A stretch of DNA of 64,000 nt from Mariprofundus ferrooxydans PV-1 (GCF_000153765.1 NZ_DS022294.1:1186844-1250843); one strand, 5' to 3'. Numbered from the stretch's first letter, positions 36,350-45,522 are shown. The notes: generated by a model not told the origin, from the letters alone. A program made the numbers and translations.

Positions 36350-36769
36350 TCAGTGCAACAGTGTGCGCTGCATGACGGCGATGCAGAGATCCATGATGCA
36401 TGTTTGACCGCCGACAGTCGCGATGTGCCAGGCCTCCTCATTGATAATGCCCTGTTGCAGCCACAAAGCTCCGGCGCCGATGGCAACGGAGGTTTTGGCG
36501 ATGGGCGGGGTAAGCTCGGGGCGAAGAAAGACATTCACAATATCTACCGACTCGGGAATATCGGTCAGCGATGGGTAGGCTTTCTGGCCCAGAATCATAT
36601 CGGCTTTCGGATGCACCGGGATCACATGGTAACCGCGCCCCAGCAGAAAGGCGGTAATCTGGTGGCTGGTGCGCTCAGGTTTGGGGGAGCAGCCGACAAC
36701 GGCGATGGTTTTTGCCGAGCGCAACAGCTCGCTTAATTCTGCATCGTTCGGGTTCTGCCAATGCTTCAT
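36350..36769 (-). CDS. CoA-binding-domain protein (YccU-like)
   Basis: A 139-residue Rossmann-fold protein with the CoA_binding pattern: IAVVGCSPKPERTSH near residue 20, HPKAD near 52, and GALWLQQGI near 100. It resembles E. coli YccU and the nucleotide-binding part of succinyl-CoA synthetase alpha, without catalytic regions. The cellular role is unknown. The start at 36769 follows a GGGAGAGCAGG ribosome-binding site. Confidence 0.85.
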   Translation of the reverse strand: MKHWQNPNDAELSELLRSAKTIAVVGCSPKPERTSHQITAFLLGRGYHVIPVHPKADMILGQKAYPSLTDIPESVDIVNVFLRPELTPPIAKTSVAIGAGALWLQQGIINEEAWHIATVGGQTCIMDLCIAVMQRTLLH

Positions 36770-36903
36770 CCTGCTCTCCCGTTTTTTCTGTTTGGTCATG
36801 CAATACTGCTCCCAGCTTACAGTAATGGGTAACCCGGGGTGGTGAAGCTTTACAGACAAGAGGATGGCAATGTGCGAAACAATCGCCGATAGTTGCTTGT
36901 CAT

Positions 36904-37785
36904 ATGACACTGAGTTATCACATGCCGCTCTACCGGCCACCGAGCGAGGGCGATAATCTGATTATCCAGGTGACACTGGGTTGCAGCTTCAATCGTTGCA
37001 GTTTCTGTGCGATGTATCGAACGAAGCAGTACAGTCAGCGTCCGCTTGAGGCGGTACAGGAGGATATCGGCAGGGCAGCCTTAAGTGAGCCTGATGCTCG
37101 ACGGGTGTTCCTTGCCGATGGCGATGCGCTGAGTCTGCCTACAGGAGAGCTGCTGGCGATTCTGGATGCACTGCATGCGGCTTTTCCAGCACTTACCCGT
37201 GTCTCCTGTTATGCGACACCGGCGAATATCCTGCGCAAGGGGGTGGATGAGCTCGCACTGCTAAAAGGGCAGGGTTTAAGTCTGCTCTATCTGGGCATCG
37301 AGTCCGGATCCGATCTGATCCTGAAGAAGATCACCAAGGGGGCAAGTCAGAAAGGGATCGCCGAGGCGATGCACAAGGCTCACGATGCAGGCATCAAGGT
37401 ATCGGGTACCGTTATTCTGGGGCTCGGTGGCAGGCAACACTGGCAGGAGCATATCGACGGCACCATTGCGCTGCTCAATAGCGCGCCGATCACATACCTC
37501 TCCACGCTGCAGTTATATCTGGAGGATGGGATCGTTGACGAGTTTCAACGCAAGTTCGGGGAGGCGTTCGAGATGCAGAGTGACAGCGCCATCCTGCTGG
37601 AGCAGCAGCGCTTGATTAGCGGTGTGAGTCCGCCACAGCCTGTGATTTTTCGCTCTAATCACGCCTCCAATGCACTGGCGCTGGCCGGCAATCTGCCGCG
37701 TGACCGGGCAAAACTGCTGGCTCAGCTGGAGGCGGCACTGGATGGGGAAGCGCCGCTACGGCCATGGTATCTGCGCGGCATGTAA
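36904..37785 (+). CDS. Radical SAM protein, Elp3/MiaB-like, CX4CX2C type
   Basis: A 293-residue radical SAM enzyme. The cluster motif is CSFNRCSFC, in which the first two cysteines are four residues apart rather than the usual three. LYLGIESGSD and VSGTVILGLGG are the later SAM/barrel motifs seen in Elp3-like domains. The substrate is unknown. It is transcribed divergently from the CoA-binding protein. Confidence 0.8.
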   Translation: MTLSYHMPLYRPPSEGDNLIIQVTLGCSFNRCSFCAMYRTKQYSQRPLEAVQEDIGRAALSEPDARRVFLADGDALSLPTGELLAILDALHAAFPALTRVSCYATPANILRKGVDELALLKGQGLSLLYLGIESGSDLILKKITKGASQKGIAEAMHKAHDAGIKVSGTVILGLGGRQHWQEHIDGTIALLNSAPITYLSTLQLYLEDGIVDEFQRKFGEAFEMQSDSAILLEQQRLISGVSPPQPVIFRSNHASNALALAGNLPRDRAKLLAQLEAALDGEAPLRPWYLRGM

Positions 37786-37848
37786 GTGCGCGAGCGGCAA
37801 TTGTGCTTTTGCGGCAAAATGTTACAGGATTAAGCGGGAGCGTATCAG

Positions 37849-38298
37849 ATGAAAACAGACCTCACTGAGATACTGAATTATGTGCATGAGCATATTCCGA
37901 TCACCACTCACCTTGGGGCGGCCATTAAAAGCTATGATGGCAATGCCATCGTGATAAGTGCGCCGCTGGATGCGAACATCAATCACCGCAACTCGGCCTT
38001 TGGCGGCAGCCTCTCTGCCGTAGCGATCCTCTCCGGCTGGGCACTGCTGTTTATCAGGATGAAAGAACTTGGCCTGCATACGCGGCTGGTGATTCAAAGC
38101 TCTGCCTTTGAGTTCACCAATCCAGTCACTGCCGACTTTGAAGCGGTATGCGCACTGCCTCCGGCAAAGGTATATGACCGCTTTATCAACACGTTGCAGA
38201 AGCGCGGGCGGGCAAGAATAACGGTCGATTCCGAACTGTTGTGTAATGGTGTCAGCTGCGGCCGCCATACCGGCGTCTATGTGGCGGTACAGATCTGA
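37849..38298 (+). CDS. YiiD-type hotdog thioesterase domain protein
   Basis: A 149-residue single hotdog-fold domain. The helix region NHRNSAFGGSLSAVAILSGW is the conserved thioesterase block of the YiiD C-terminal family, and the C-terminal GVSCGRHTGVYV is the last strand. It probably hydrolyses an acyl-CoA. It follows the radical SAM gene by 63 nt in the same direction. Confidence 0.8.
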   Translation: MKTDLTEILNYVHEHIPITTHLGAAIKSYDGNAIVISAPLDANINHRNSAFGGSLSAVAILSGWALLFIRMKELGLHTRLVIQSSAFEFTNPVTADFEAVCALPPAKVYDRFINTLQKRGRARITVDSELLCNGVSCGRHTGVYVAVQI

Positions 38299-38328
38299 TT
38301 AGTATCTACATCGCGAAGGTTGACCTGA

Positions 38329-39531
38329 ATGCGCGGCAATAAAGCATCCGTTGGTCTGCCCCTGTCGCTGGTTGTCGCAGCACTGGCAACCGTGGCCCCG
38401 TTCACCATCGACACCTATCTGCCATCCTTTCCCGACATCGGGACCGAACTCTCTGCTACCCATGCGCAAATGCAGCTCACCCTGAGTCTCTACCTCTTTG
38501 CCGCGGCTACCTCCACTCTGATTTACGGCCCGCTCTCGGACGGTTTCGGTCGACGCCGGGTTATCATGGCGGCGCTGCTGATCTATGTTGCGGCCTCAAT
38601 CGGTTGCGCACTGACGGCAACAATAGATCAGCTGATTCTGCTGCGAATCGGGCAGGGCTTGTCGGCCAGCGCCGGCATGGTCATCGGCCGCGCCATGGTG
38701 CGCGATGTCTATCACGGCGCGGATGCGCAGCGAGTGATGTCGCGGGTCATGCTGCTGTTTGCCATCGCACCTGCCATAGCGCCGGTGATCGGCGGCTGGC
38801 TCCATGATATGTTCGGCTGGCACTCCGTATTCCTGTTTCTGGCGCTGGTGGCGGCAGCGCTGTTCCTGATGATCTGGCTTGGCACGGGTGAAACACTGGC
38901 TGCGGAAAAGCGGCAGAGCATTCACCCGCTCGTTATTGCCCGCAGCTATGCCAGAGCGCTACGCCACCGGCATTTTCTGGCGCTGGTATTCTGCTTCGCA
39001 CTGATGTTCAGCGGTTTCTTTATCTATGTGGCCGGTGCTCCGGTCGTGATCTACGTGTTTCTCGGTCTCGGCGTCAACGATTTCTGGATGTTGTTCGTGC
39101 CCTGTGTGGCTGCGATCATGATCGGCGCGCAACTCTCGAGCTGGCTGGCGGGCAGGTTCTCTGCGACGCGCACGGTCCGCATCGGTCTGGGGTTGTTGTT
39201 GGCAGCCTCGATGGTGAACCTCATGCAGAGCCTGTGGCTGGCAGCAACTCCGTTGAGCGTGATTGCGCCGCTGGCGCTCTATGTGCTCGGCATGGCGCTG
39301 ACCATGCCCAACCTCAATGTGATGGCGCTGGACTGCTTCCCACATAATCGCGGTATGGCCTCGGCCATGCAGAGCTTTGTGCAGATGGCTTTTACCGCGC
39401 TGGTGGTGGGGGCAGTGGTTCCTCTGGTCACGGTGTCCTTGACGATGATGACGTTGTGCATGTTCGGATTGAGTCTGATTGCATGCCTGTTCTGGATATT
39501 GCGTGGCGGTGAATCAGAGGCTGTAGCTTGA
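38329..39531 (+). CDS. Bcr/CflA-type MFS multidrug exporter
   Basis: A 400-residue, twelve-helix inner-membrane antiporter. TM1 contains ATVAPFTIDTYLPSFP, a Bcr/CflA signature, and loop 2-3 carries GPLSDGFGRRRV, the MFS motif A. It exports drugs such as bicyclomycin or small molecules using the proton gradient. The gene lies 30 nt after the thioesterase, probably one transcript. Confidence 0.9.
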   Translation: MRGNKASVGLPLSLVVAALATVAPFTIDTYLPSFPDIGTELSATHAQMQLTLSLYLFAAATSTLIYGPLSDGFGRRRVIMAALLIYVAASIGCALTATIDQLILLRIGQGLSASAGMVIGRAMVRDVYHGADAQRVMSRVMLLFAIAPAIAPVIGGWLHDMFGWHSVFLFLALVAAALFLMIWLGTGETLAAEKRQSIHPLVIARSYARALRHRHFLALVFCFALMFSGFFIYVAGAPVVIYVFLGLGVNDFWMLFVPCVAAIMIGAQLSSWLAGRFSATRTVRIGLGLLLAASMVNLMQSLWLAATPLSVIAPLALYVLGMALTMPNLNVMALDCFPHNRGMASAMQSFVQMAFTALVVGAVVPLVTVSLTMMTLCMFGLSLIACLFWILRGGESEAVA

Positions 39532-39543
39532 CAGCGGCGGGGC

Positions 39544-39843
39544 ATGACTGAAGAACTCGCATGCATGAAAAGTGCAATGGCGAAACATATCCTGGTAAAA
39601 ACGAAGGCCGAGGCCGAAGCGCTGAAAGTGCGTCTGGCCGGAGGCGCGGATTTCGCTGCACTGGCGCGCAAATATTCGCTCTGTCCGTCGAAGAAGCGGG
39701 GCGGTGATCTGGGCGAGATTTATCCGGGTCAACTGGTCAGGCCAATCGAGAATGTAATTTTCAAACAGCCGCTGTTGAAGCTGCACGGGCCGGTAAAGTC
39801 GCAGTTCGGATATCACCTGGTGATTGTCTACTTCAGAAGCTAA
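39544..39843 (+). CDS. ppiC: Parvulin peptidyl-prolyl isomerase
   Basis: A 99-residue single-domain rotamase resembling E. coli PpiC along its whole length (KHILVKTKAEAE, CPSKKRGGDLGEI, GPVKSQFGYHL). It speeds cis-trans turns at proline in the cytoplasm. The start is uncertain: ATGs at 39544, 39565 and 39577 are all in frame. The first has a GGCGGGG in reach, and the last fits the family N-terminus best. Confidence 0.88.
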   Translation: MTEELACMKSAMAKHILVKTKAEAEALKVRLAGGADFAALARKYSLCPSKKRGGDLGEIYPGQLVRPIENVIFKQPLLKLHGPVKSQFGYHLVIVYFRS

Positions 39844-39870
39844 AAGGAGGCTGAGCGGAGCGAAAAGTGA

Positions 39871-40434
39871 TCAGTAGCCGCCGATCCAGAGCGTGCGGTA
39901 CTCCTTGTTGTCGATGAACTGCTCACCCGCTTTTCTTGCTGCGGCTATGGTGGCAAAGCCCTTGATACGCAAGCGTAACCAGTGACGCCCATCAATGTTC
40001 ACTTCAATCACTTCCGGTGTGTAGCCCAGTGCAGTGATCTGATCAAGATGTTCAGGTTTGCCGTTCAGGTTGGAGAGCGACATCAGGTTCAATGCCCACG
40101 GCGGCCCGGAGTGGTCGGCGGGGATGATGGCGTGATCGACAGGCTGCGATTCCGTTTCAATGGGGCGCGGCTCAGCTTCAGGCTTTGTGTCCCCGGAAAC
40201 GGGTGCAGGTTCTTTGCTTGCCCGCTCAGGCTCGGCAACGACAGCTGCGGGCGCACTTGGCGATTGCAAGATGTCGGCAGGTTTCGGCGCTGCGGGTTTG
40301 TCCGGGCTGCTGAACATGAGAAGGAGGGCAAAGATGGCAACAGCGCCAATGAGGGCCGCGAGCAGATACAACGGTGTTGAACTGACCGATCTTGCCGGAG
40401 CAGCCTCGGATGACGAATGATCAGAATCGGACAT
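39871..40434 (-). CDS. SPOR-domain membrane protein
   Basis: A 187-residue protein with a short cytoplasmic tail, one transmembrane helix (about residues 22-42), and a Pro/Ala/Glu-rich linker. The C-terminal SPOR domain (about 112-187) contains the WALNL and WLRLRIKGF strands. SPOR domains bind glycan strands stripped of stem peptides and bring proteins to the division site. The start at 40434 leaves the upstream gene's stop at 40488 clear. Confidence 0.82.
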   Translation of the reverse strand: MSDSDHSSSEAAPARSVSSTPLYLLAALIGAVAIFALLLMFSSPDKPAAPKPADILQSPSAPAAVVAEPERASKEPAPVSGDTKPEAEPRPIETESQPVDHAIIPADHSGPPWALNLMSLSNLNGKPEHLDQITALGYTPEVIEVNIDGRHWLRLRIKGFATIAAARKAGEQFIDNKEYRTLWIGGY

Positions 40435-40487
40435 ACAGAAAAAACTAGACCTTGCTGCCGCGCACGTCCATATATCCTGAGTCCGGG

Positions 40488-41162
40488 CTAATAGCGAACA
40501 GCCACCCATATGGTGTGAATAGCACCGAGATCGTCGGTATGCTCGCGCACCCGTTTTTCCTCGACTTCAAAACCGATCTTCATCAGTCGCTGGGTGAAAT
40601 TGATATCCCGCTCTGCCGACCATACCGTGAGTACGCCGCCCGGTGTGAGCGACTCAAAGGCCGTTTCAAGACCACCCAGCCCATATAGGTTGTCATTATC
40701 ATCGCGGGTGAAGCCATCCGGTCCGTTATCGACATCGAGCATGATGGCATCGAAGGTGTTTTTATGCTCACGCATCACTTTTCCGACATCCTGAATGATC
40801 ACATCAACCCGTTTATCCTTGAGAGGGTGGCCGGCAATAGCGCCTATATGCTCACGATTCCAGCGCACGACGGCAGGCATCAGTTCTGCCACGGTAATGC
40901 GTGCGTCGGGGCCGGAGTGAGTCAGCGCGGAAGCCAGCGTGAAACCCATGCCGAGGCCTCCGACCAGCAGGCGTGTTTTTTTCCGCGCAGCCACATGTTT
41001 GCAGGCCAGCTCCGCCAGCACATCTTCCGAGTTATGCACGCTGCTGTGCATCAGCTCGCCATGCTGGTTGTCCACGCGGATGGTGAATTCATCACCCCGT
41101 TTGAGCAGCCGCAGCGTTGTACCGTGTTCGGAGCTGGTATCGAGCAGTGTATAGTCAGTCAT
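40488..41162 (-). CDS. Spermidine-synthase-like protein
   Basis: A 224-residue protein with the nucleotide-binding core of spermidine/spermine synthases: LLVGGLGMGFTLASAL near residue 65, VAELMPAVVRWNRE near 90 and FDAIMLDVDNGPDG near 137. The N-terminal beta domain of true SpeE is much reduced. It may be an aminopropyltransferase or a related methyltransferase-fold enzyme. It is not next to the decarboxylase at 2.8 kb. Confidence 0.75.
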   Translation of the reverse strand: MTDYTLLDTSSEHGTTLRLLKRGDEFTIRVDNQHGELMHSSVHNSEDVLAELACKHVAARKKTRLLVGGLGMGFTLASALTHSGPDARITVAELMPAVVRWNREHIGAIAGHPLKDKRVDVIIQDVGKVMREHKNTFDAIMLDVDNGPDGFTRDDNDNLYGLGGLETAFESLTPGGVLTVWSAERDINFTQRLMKIGFEVEEKRVREHTDDLGAIHTIWVAVRY

Positions 41163-41281
41163 CAGTGTCTTATCCTCGGCCGCGCATCGTAGCTCTGTTC
41201 ACGGGCAAGCAACACTGTCCGGATTGATGTCTTGATCTCCGCAGGTGTTGACGTGTGAAGGTCGAGCCACGTCCAGGTCGC

Positions 41282-42178
41282 TTACCAGTTCAACTGCAGG
41301 TGACTTTCAAATTGATGCATCTGGCCGGAAACCGGATCGGTGAAAGCCAGTCGTTTGGCCAGCAGTTGCAGCGGATTGTCGTAGCTTGGCGGGTCTGTCG
41401 GCGACTGGTAATCCGGATAGAAGCGGTCTCCGACGATATGGGCTCCGATCAGGCCCATGTGCAGGCGCAGCTGATGGGTCTTTCCGGTAATCGGTTGCAG
41501 TTCGAAACGGGAGAGCGAGCCCTTGGATTCGATAATGCGTATGCGTGATCGGGCATTGATTTCACCGACGGTGTTGCGAAAACGAATCCAGGGTTCGCCG
41601 CGCTCAATGCGACTTTCAACCAGCCATTCGCGTTGTTGGCTCTCGGCTGGTGTTGCAGCGATCGCCTCGTACGATTTGCTGATAGCGCCATGACGGAACA
41701 GGTCGAACCACGGTTGTCGCTGTTTTTTGTCGACGGTAAACAGTACGAGCCCGGCTGTTTCGCGATCCAGTCTGTGTGCCGGCACGAGGTGCTCCAGCCC
41801 GGTGCTGCGCTTGAGCCGGTGCAGCAGACACTCGTTTACATATGAGCCGCCCGGAGTAACGGGTAAAAAGTGCGGCTTGTCTGCGACGAGGATCGAATCG
41901 TTTTGGAACAGGATCTGCTCCCGGAAGGGGATCGGGTGTTCGTAAGCAACTTCGCGGAAATAGCGCAGGCGTGCATGGGGCCTGAAAGACGTATCTGTCG
42001 TGATGATGTTGCCGAGCTCATCCGTGATTTTTCCGGCCTCAAGCCGGTGTTGCCATATCGCCCGCTCGATAAACGGGAATCGCTGTTCGAAAAAGTCGAG
42101 CAGGGTAGGCCAGGGGGCAGGCAGGTTGGGCAGCGTGATATGGGAGGGCGTGAGCGAGGTGCTGGGGGCTGGTTGCAT
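41282..42178 (-). CDS. RluA-family RNA pseudouridine synthase
   Basis: A 298-residue enzyme that isomerises uridine in rRNA or tRNA. The catalytic Asp lies in HRLDRETAGLVLF. Later motifs GKTHQLRLHM and the C-terminal L(A)KRLAFTDP are intact. There is no S4 domain, so it is like RluA/TruC rather than RluC/D. The start at 42178 is chosen because a longer in-frame ORF would run into the 6S RNA terminator. Confidence 0.88.
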   Translation of the reverse strand: MQPAPSTSLTPSHITLPNLPAPWPTLLDFFEQRFPFIERAIWQHRLEAGKITDELGNIITTDTSFRPHARLRYFREVAYEHPIPFREQILFQNDSILVADKPHFLPVTPGGSYVNECLLHRLKRSTGLEHLVPAHRLDRETAGLVLFTVDKKQRQPWFDLFRHGAISKSYEAIAATPAESQQREWLVESRIERGEPWIRFRNTVGEINARSRIRIIESKGSLSRFELQPITGKTHQLRLHMGLIGAHIVGDRFYPDYQSPTDPPSYDNPLQLLAKRLAFTDPVSGQMHQFESHLQLNW

Positions 42179-42246
42179 GTGGGGATTCTGCAACTCCCGG
42201 CGGCTGTGACAATCATTCGGATAATATCCGTATGCCGGAGCAATCA

Positions 42247-42287
42247 AAAGGCCTGCCGGAAGGGAGGGGGGAGACCGGCAGACCTTT
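42247..42287 (-). terminator. Rho-independent terminator of 6S RNA copy 2
   Basis: AAAGGCCTGCCGG (42247-42259) pairs with CCGGCAGACCTTT (42275-42287) with one G-T wobble, and on the minus strand the hairpin runs into CTTTTG. It lies 17 nt beyond the 3' arm of the second 6S RNA, as for copy 1. Confidence 0.75.
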
Positions 42288-42303
42288 CGTTGAAAACTTG
42301 TCT

Positions 42304-42466
42304 GTTGCACTGGCGTTACGACCTATGTGAACTGAACCCTTGCGAAAAAGGTGGGTGCCGCATCCTGGTATCAGGTATCCCGTGAGGGACGCACACAACC
42401 CGGATAGACAAGCTCCCGATCAGTATTCATCGGCCCGGACACATAAGTCACAACGCCAGTGCAACG
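42304..42466 (-). ncRNA. ssrS: 6S RNA, copy 2
   Basis: A 163-nt homologue of the RNA at 94-256, the same length and strand. The closing stem pairs 42447-42465 with 42304-42322 almost perfectly. GGGCCGATG, the GTGTG-GTCCCTC apical region and GCGGCACCCACC...AAGGGTTC are kept, including the CCTT/AAGG hairpin in the 3' side of the bubble. Substitutions in the stems are largely compensated. Its promoter is weaker than that of copy 1: TTGGCC (42496-42501) and TAAACA (42473-42478) at 17-nt spacing. It lies between the protoporphyrinogen oxidase and the pseudouridine synthase genes. Confidence 0.78.
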
Positions 42467-42666
42467 AACGCTTGTTTAACAGTGAGCATAATCGGGGCCA
42501 AAATCGTGGAAATGCCCGGAACAGCTCTGCTTGCGGCTTTAAAAGCCTTACTTTTTTGTCGCAACGGGCAGCCTGCTGGAACCAATGCCGGGTCAGACAT
42601 GCCGTCGATATTTTGACTTGTTGCCTGTTTGACGGGCATGAATAGTCACATTTAGCAGCAGAAGAG

Positions 42667-43848
42667 TTATGCTACGAGTCTGGCGAATTCGCTTTCCACG
42701 CGCTCCAGACAGTCTTCGACCGCTACGCCGGCAAAATAGTTACCGACCAGAGCCAGCGGTTGTTCCGCCAGTAGTCCGTCCACGGCGTTGATCAGCTGAT
42801 GATGGCCCATATCCGGTGCAGGCAGTCGGTTTGTTTTATGGAACAGGTGCAGCAGTGAGGATTTCTCCACTCCCAGCACGGAGCAGATGCGCTGTAATTT
42901 GGCTTCTTCATCCAGCAGCCCCGGTTTGAAATGAAAGGTGAGTCCGCGCAGGTGCGGGTGGCCGACAATATCGCGTGAAACCGCTGACCAGAAATCACCG
43001 TCGACGGCGATAATGCCCGCAACCGGCTCCAGCGGCAGCCGCTCTTTCTCCAGCACAACGCCGACCGACTCAATCTCGACTTCGCCCATCCAGTTCAGTT
43101 GCTCAGAGATCTCCGGGTGCGCAGTTTTGAGCAGGCGTGCTGCAGCCAGCACCGGTGTGGCGCATACAAGTGTGTCGGCCTGAAACAGAGTATCGGCCGT
43201 TTCGATCTGATAGCCGGCTTCGGTGCGCTGAATATTGCGGATATCCTGCCCTGTTTTTATCTCCAGTTGCGCTTCCAGGGCATCAATAATCCGGCTCAAC
43301 CCGCCGGGAAAGGTGTAGCTACGCATGATACTTTTGTTGCGCGGACGTTTGCGAAACAGCATGTCGGCCGGCACATCGGAGGCTGGCTGGCAGATGACGG
43401 CATTGAAGGCATGGCTGAATACGTCGCGGTAATTTTTTGCTCCGAAAATGGCGCGGTAATAGTCGCCGACCGATCTGTTCTCCTTACTCTGTGAAAACAG
43501 TCGCCAGATATGGGTGAAAATCTCGAAAAAGTGCAATAGTGATGGAATTGCCACGAGTTTATCTCCGGCCAGCATGCGATAGCGCAGTTTTTCGCGCCCC
43601 TGCATCTGATCGGTCAGTTTCAGCTTATCCATCAGTGTGAGCAGGCGAGTGTAGGAGTTGAAGCAGGTGTGTGTGCCCATCTCCAGCCAGAAGGTGTTGT
43701 CCGCCACCGTTTCCGAGTGAAAGCAGCCGCCGGCTCGTGCCTCTTTTTCCAGTACCAATACCCGCTTGCCGGCCTCTTGGGCCCTGTGCGCCATGGCCAG
43801 TCCTGAAATGCCGGCTCCGAGGATGATCATATCATATCTGTTTTCCAT
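42667..43848 (-). CDS. HemY/HemG-type FAD protoporphyrinogen oxidase
   Basis: A 393-residue flavoprotein. GAGISGLAMAH at residues 11-21 binds FAD, and the C-terminal block LVGNYFAGVAVEDCLERVE is characteristic of oxygen-dependent protoporphyrinogen oxidases. The reaction is six-electron oxidation of protoporphyrinogen IX to protoporphyrin IX. The protein is shorter than typical HemY and other amine-oxidase-like roles remain possible. Haem genes hemF and hemW lie elsewhere in the window. Confidence 0.75.
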   Translation of the reverse strand: MENRYDMIILGAGISGLAMAHRAQEAGKRVLVLEKEARAGGCFHSETVADNTFWLEMGTHTCFNSYTRLLTLMDKLKLTDQMQGREKLRYRMLAGDKLVAIPSLLHFFEIFTHIWRLFSQSKENRSVGDYYRAIFGAKNYRDVFSHAFNAVICQPASDVPADMLFRKRPRNKSIMRSYTFPGGLSRIIDALEAQLEIKTGQDIRNIQRTEAGYQIETADTLFQADTLVCATPVLAAARLLKTAHPEISEQLNWMGEVEIESVGVVLEKERLPLEPVAGIIAVDGDFWSAVSRDIVGHPHLRGLTFHFKPGLLDEEAKLQRICSVLGVEKSSLLHLFHKTNRLPAPDMGHHQLINAVDGLLAEQPLALVGNYFAGVAVEDCLERVESEFARLVA

Positions 43849-43912
43849 GTCGGTACTCTATGCCAGGCATCCCCTTCAGGACAAACAATGGACTTATGAT
43901 TAAGCTCTGCGC

Positions 43913-45064
43913 ATGCGAAGAATAGACAGAATCGAACCATTTCGGGTGATGCAGTTGCTGGAGCGAGCCAAGCAGCTGGAAGCAGCAGGGCGCAGGATTG
44001 TGCATATGGAGATTGGCGAGCCGGATTTCTCCACGCCCGCTTCGGTGATTGATGCGGCTCACGCGGCGCTTGATAGCGGCGACAGTTTTTATACCCCTTC
44101 CACCGGAAATCCGGCGCTGCAGCAGGCGATTGCCCGCTGGTATCGTGAAGAATACGGTGTCGATGTGAGTCCCGAACGTATCCTGATTACACCGGGGACA
44201 TCCGGAGCCTTTAGCCTGATTTATGCCGCCCTGATTGAAGCCGGAGAATCGGTGCTGCTCTCCGATCCGGGTTATCCGTGTCAGCGCAATTTTATCCGGC
44301 TGGCTGGCGGCGAACCGGTCAGTGTGCCCGTGGGTCCGGAAACCCTCTATCACCTGTCACCCGGATTGATTGAGCAGTACTGGCAGAGCGGCACGCGCGC
44401 GGCTGTGGTGATCAACCCCTCCAACCCGACTGGCACGCTGATAAGCGATGATGCGCTGCAACAGGTTGCTGCGACATGTCGCCGTCTGGGCGGTTATCTG
44501 ATTTCAGATGAAATATACCACGGGCTGACCTACGGTTTGAAAGCGCGTTGCGCACTTGAGTTTGATGACAATGCGATAGTTGTGAACGGTTTTTCCAAGC
44601 GCTGGGCCATGACCGGCTGGCGTATCGGCTGGGTCATCGTACCGGAAGAGCTCATAGATGCCTGTCGTCGGGTGATGCAGAATATATTCATTGCCGCTCC
44701 CACCCTGTCGCAATACGCGGCGATTGCCGCATTGCGTGCAACAGATGATTGTGAGCGTATGCGCCTGGCTTATGATGAGCGCCGTCGCTACCTGCTGGAG
44801 GCACTACCCGAACTTGGCTTTGATATCGTGGTGCAGCCACAGGGGGCCTTTTATATCTATGCCAATGTCGAACGCATAACCGATGATGCAAAATCATTTT
44901 GCTGGGAAATTCTTGAGAATGTCGGTGTTGCTATCACGCCGGGTGAGGATTTCGGCACCTACAGGGCGGCCGGGCATGTCCGCTTCTCCTATGCAACCGG
45001 AATGGATGATATCCGTCTGGGTGTTGCACGGCTGCGGGAGTGGCTGCAGCCGGTCAGCGCATGA
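43913..45064 (+). CDS. Class I/II pyridoxal-phosphate aminotransferase
   Basis: A 383-residue fold-type I aminotransferase. The PLP lysine is in NGFSKRWAMTGWRIGW. VINPSNPTG and ISDEIYHGL are the other PLP-contact motifs. It resembles aspartate/aromatic aminotransferases of the I-gamma group; substrate not determined. Divergent from the protoporphyrinogen oxidase. Its 3' end overlaps the convergent lipoprotein gene by 11 nt. Confidence 0.88.
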   Translation: MRRIDRIEPFRVMQLLERAKQLEAAGRRIVHMEIGEPDFSTPASVIDAAHAALDSGDSFYTPSTGNPALQQAIARWYREEYGVDVSPERILITPGTSGAFSLIYAALIEAGESVLLSDPGYPCQRNFIRLAGGEPVSVPVGPETLYHLSPGLIEQYWQSGTRAAVVINPSNPTGTLISDDALQQVAATCRRLGGYLISDEIYHGLTYGLKARCALEFDDNAIVVNGFSKRWAMTGWRIGWVIVPEELIDACRRVMQNIFIAAPTLSQYAAIAALRATDDCERMRLAYDERRRYLLEALPELGFDIVVQPQGAFYIYANVERITDDAKSFCWEILENVGVAITPGEDFGTYRAAGHVRFSYATGMDDIRLGVARLREWLQPVSA

Positions 45065-45434
45065 GCTTCCAGGTTCCATCGTCCGGCTGACGACAGGCTG
45101 TGCCGCGGGCGCTCTCCTTTTTATTGTCAACGAAGATCTCGGTCTGAAATGCTCTGCAGTTCTGGCCGGATACATTCCGGTAGGTGCTTGTCGGCGTAGT
45201 GATGAAACGGGCACCTGTATTGTCGTTTTGCCATTTTCGGGCCTGCCTGTCCTGGTTGTACTCCAGTGCGAGTTGCGCCTGCATCTCATCGGTTGTGTCC
45301 ATATAGCGGTTGATCTCACTGCCGGCTAGCACGCTCGAGAGGTTACCTTCACTTATCATCGGTCTGTCTGACTGGCAGCCTGAAACGGGAATCATGAATA
45401 ACCCGAACAACATATAGACAAGATATTTGTGCAT
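45054..45434 (-). CDS. 17-kDa-surface-antigen-like lipoprotein
   Basis: A 126-residue precursor. The lipobox is PVSGC, so C20 would be lipidated; Gln at +2 suggests outer-membrane sorting. The remainder resembles the C-terminal region of the Rickettsia 17-kDa antigen family but without the glycine-zipper segment. The role is unknown. GGAGG lies seven bases before the ATG. Confidence 0.75.
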   Translation of the reverse strand: MHKYLVYMLFGLFMIPVSGCQSDRPMISEGNLSSVLAGSEINRYMDTTDEMQAQLALEYNQDRQARKWQNDNTGARFITTPTSTYRNVSGQNCRAFQTEIFVDNKKESARGTACRQPDDGTWKLMR

Positions 45435-45492
45435 CGCAACGCCTCCGAAAACAGGTTTTGCAGTATACCTTTCCTGCCGTTTGTATCGCTCC

Positions 45493-45522
45493 AGTATAAT
45501 AGTGTGCGGAAATAAATCGCAA
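45493..45522 (-). promoter_or_regulatory. Sigma70 promoter of the lipoprotein gene
   Basis: On the minus strand TTGCGA (45517-45522) and TATACT (45493-45498) are 18 nt apart, predicting a start near 45486 and a ~50-nt leader. A second TATACT closer to the gene lacks a -35. Confidence 0.6.
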
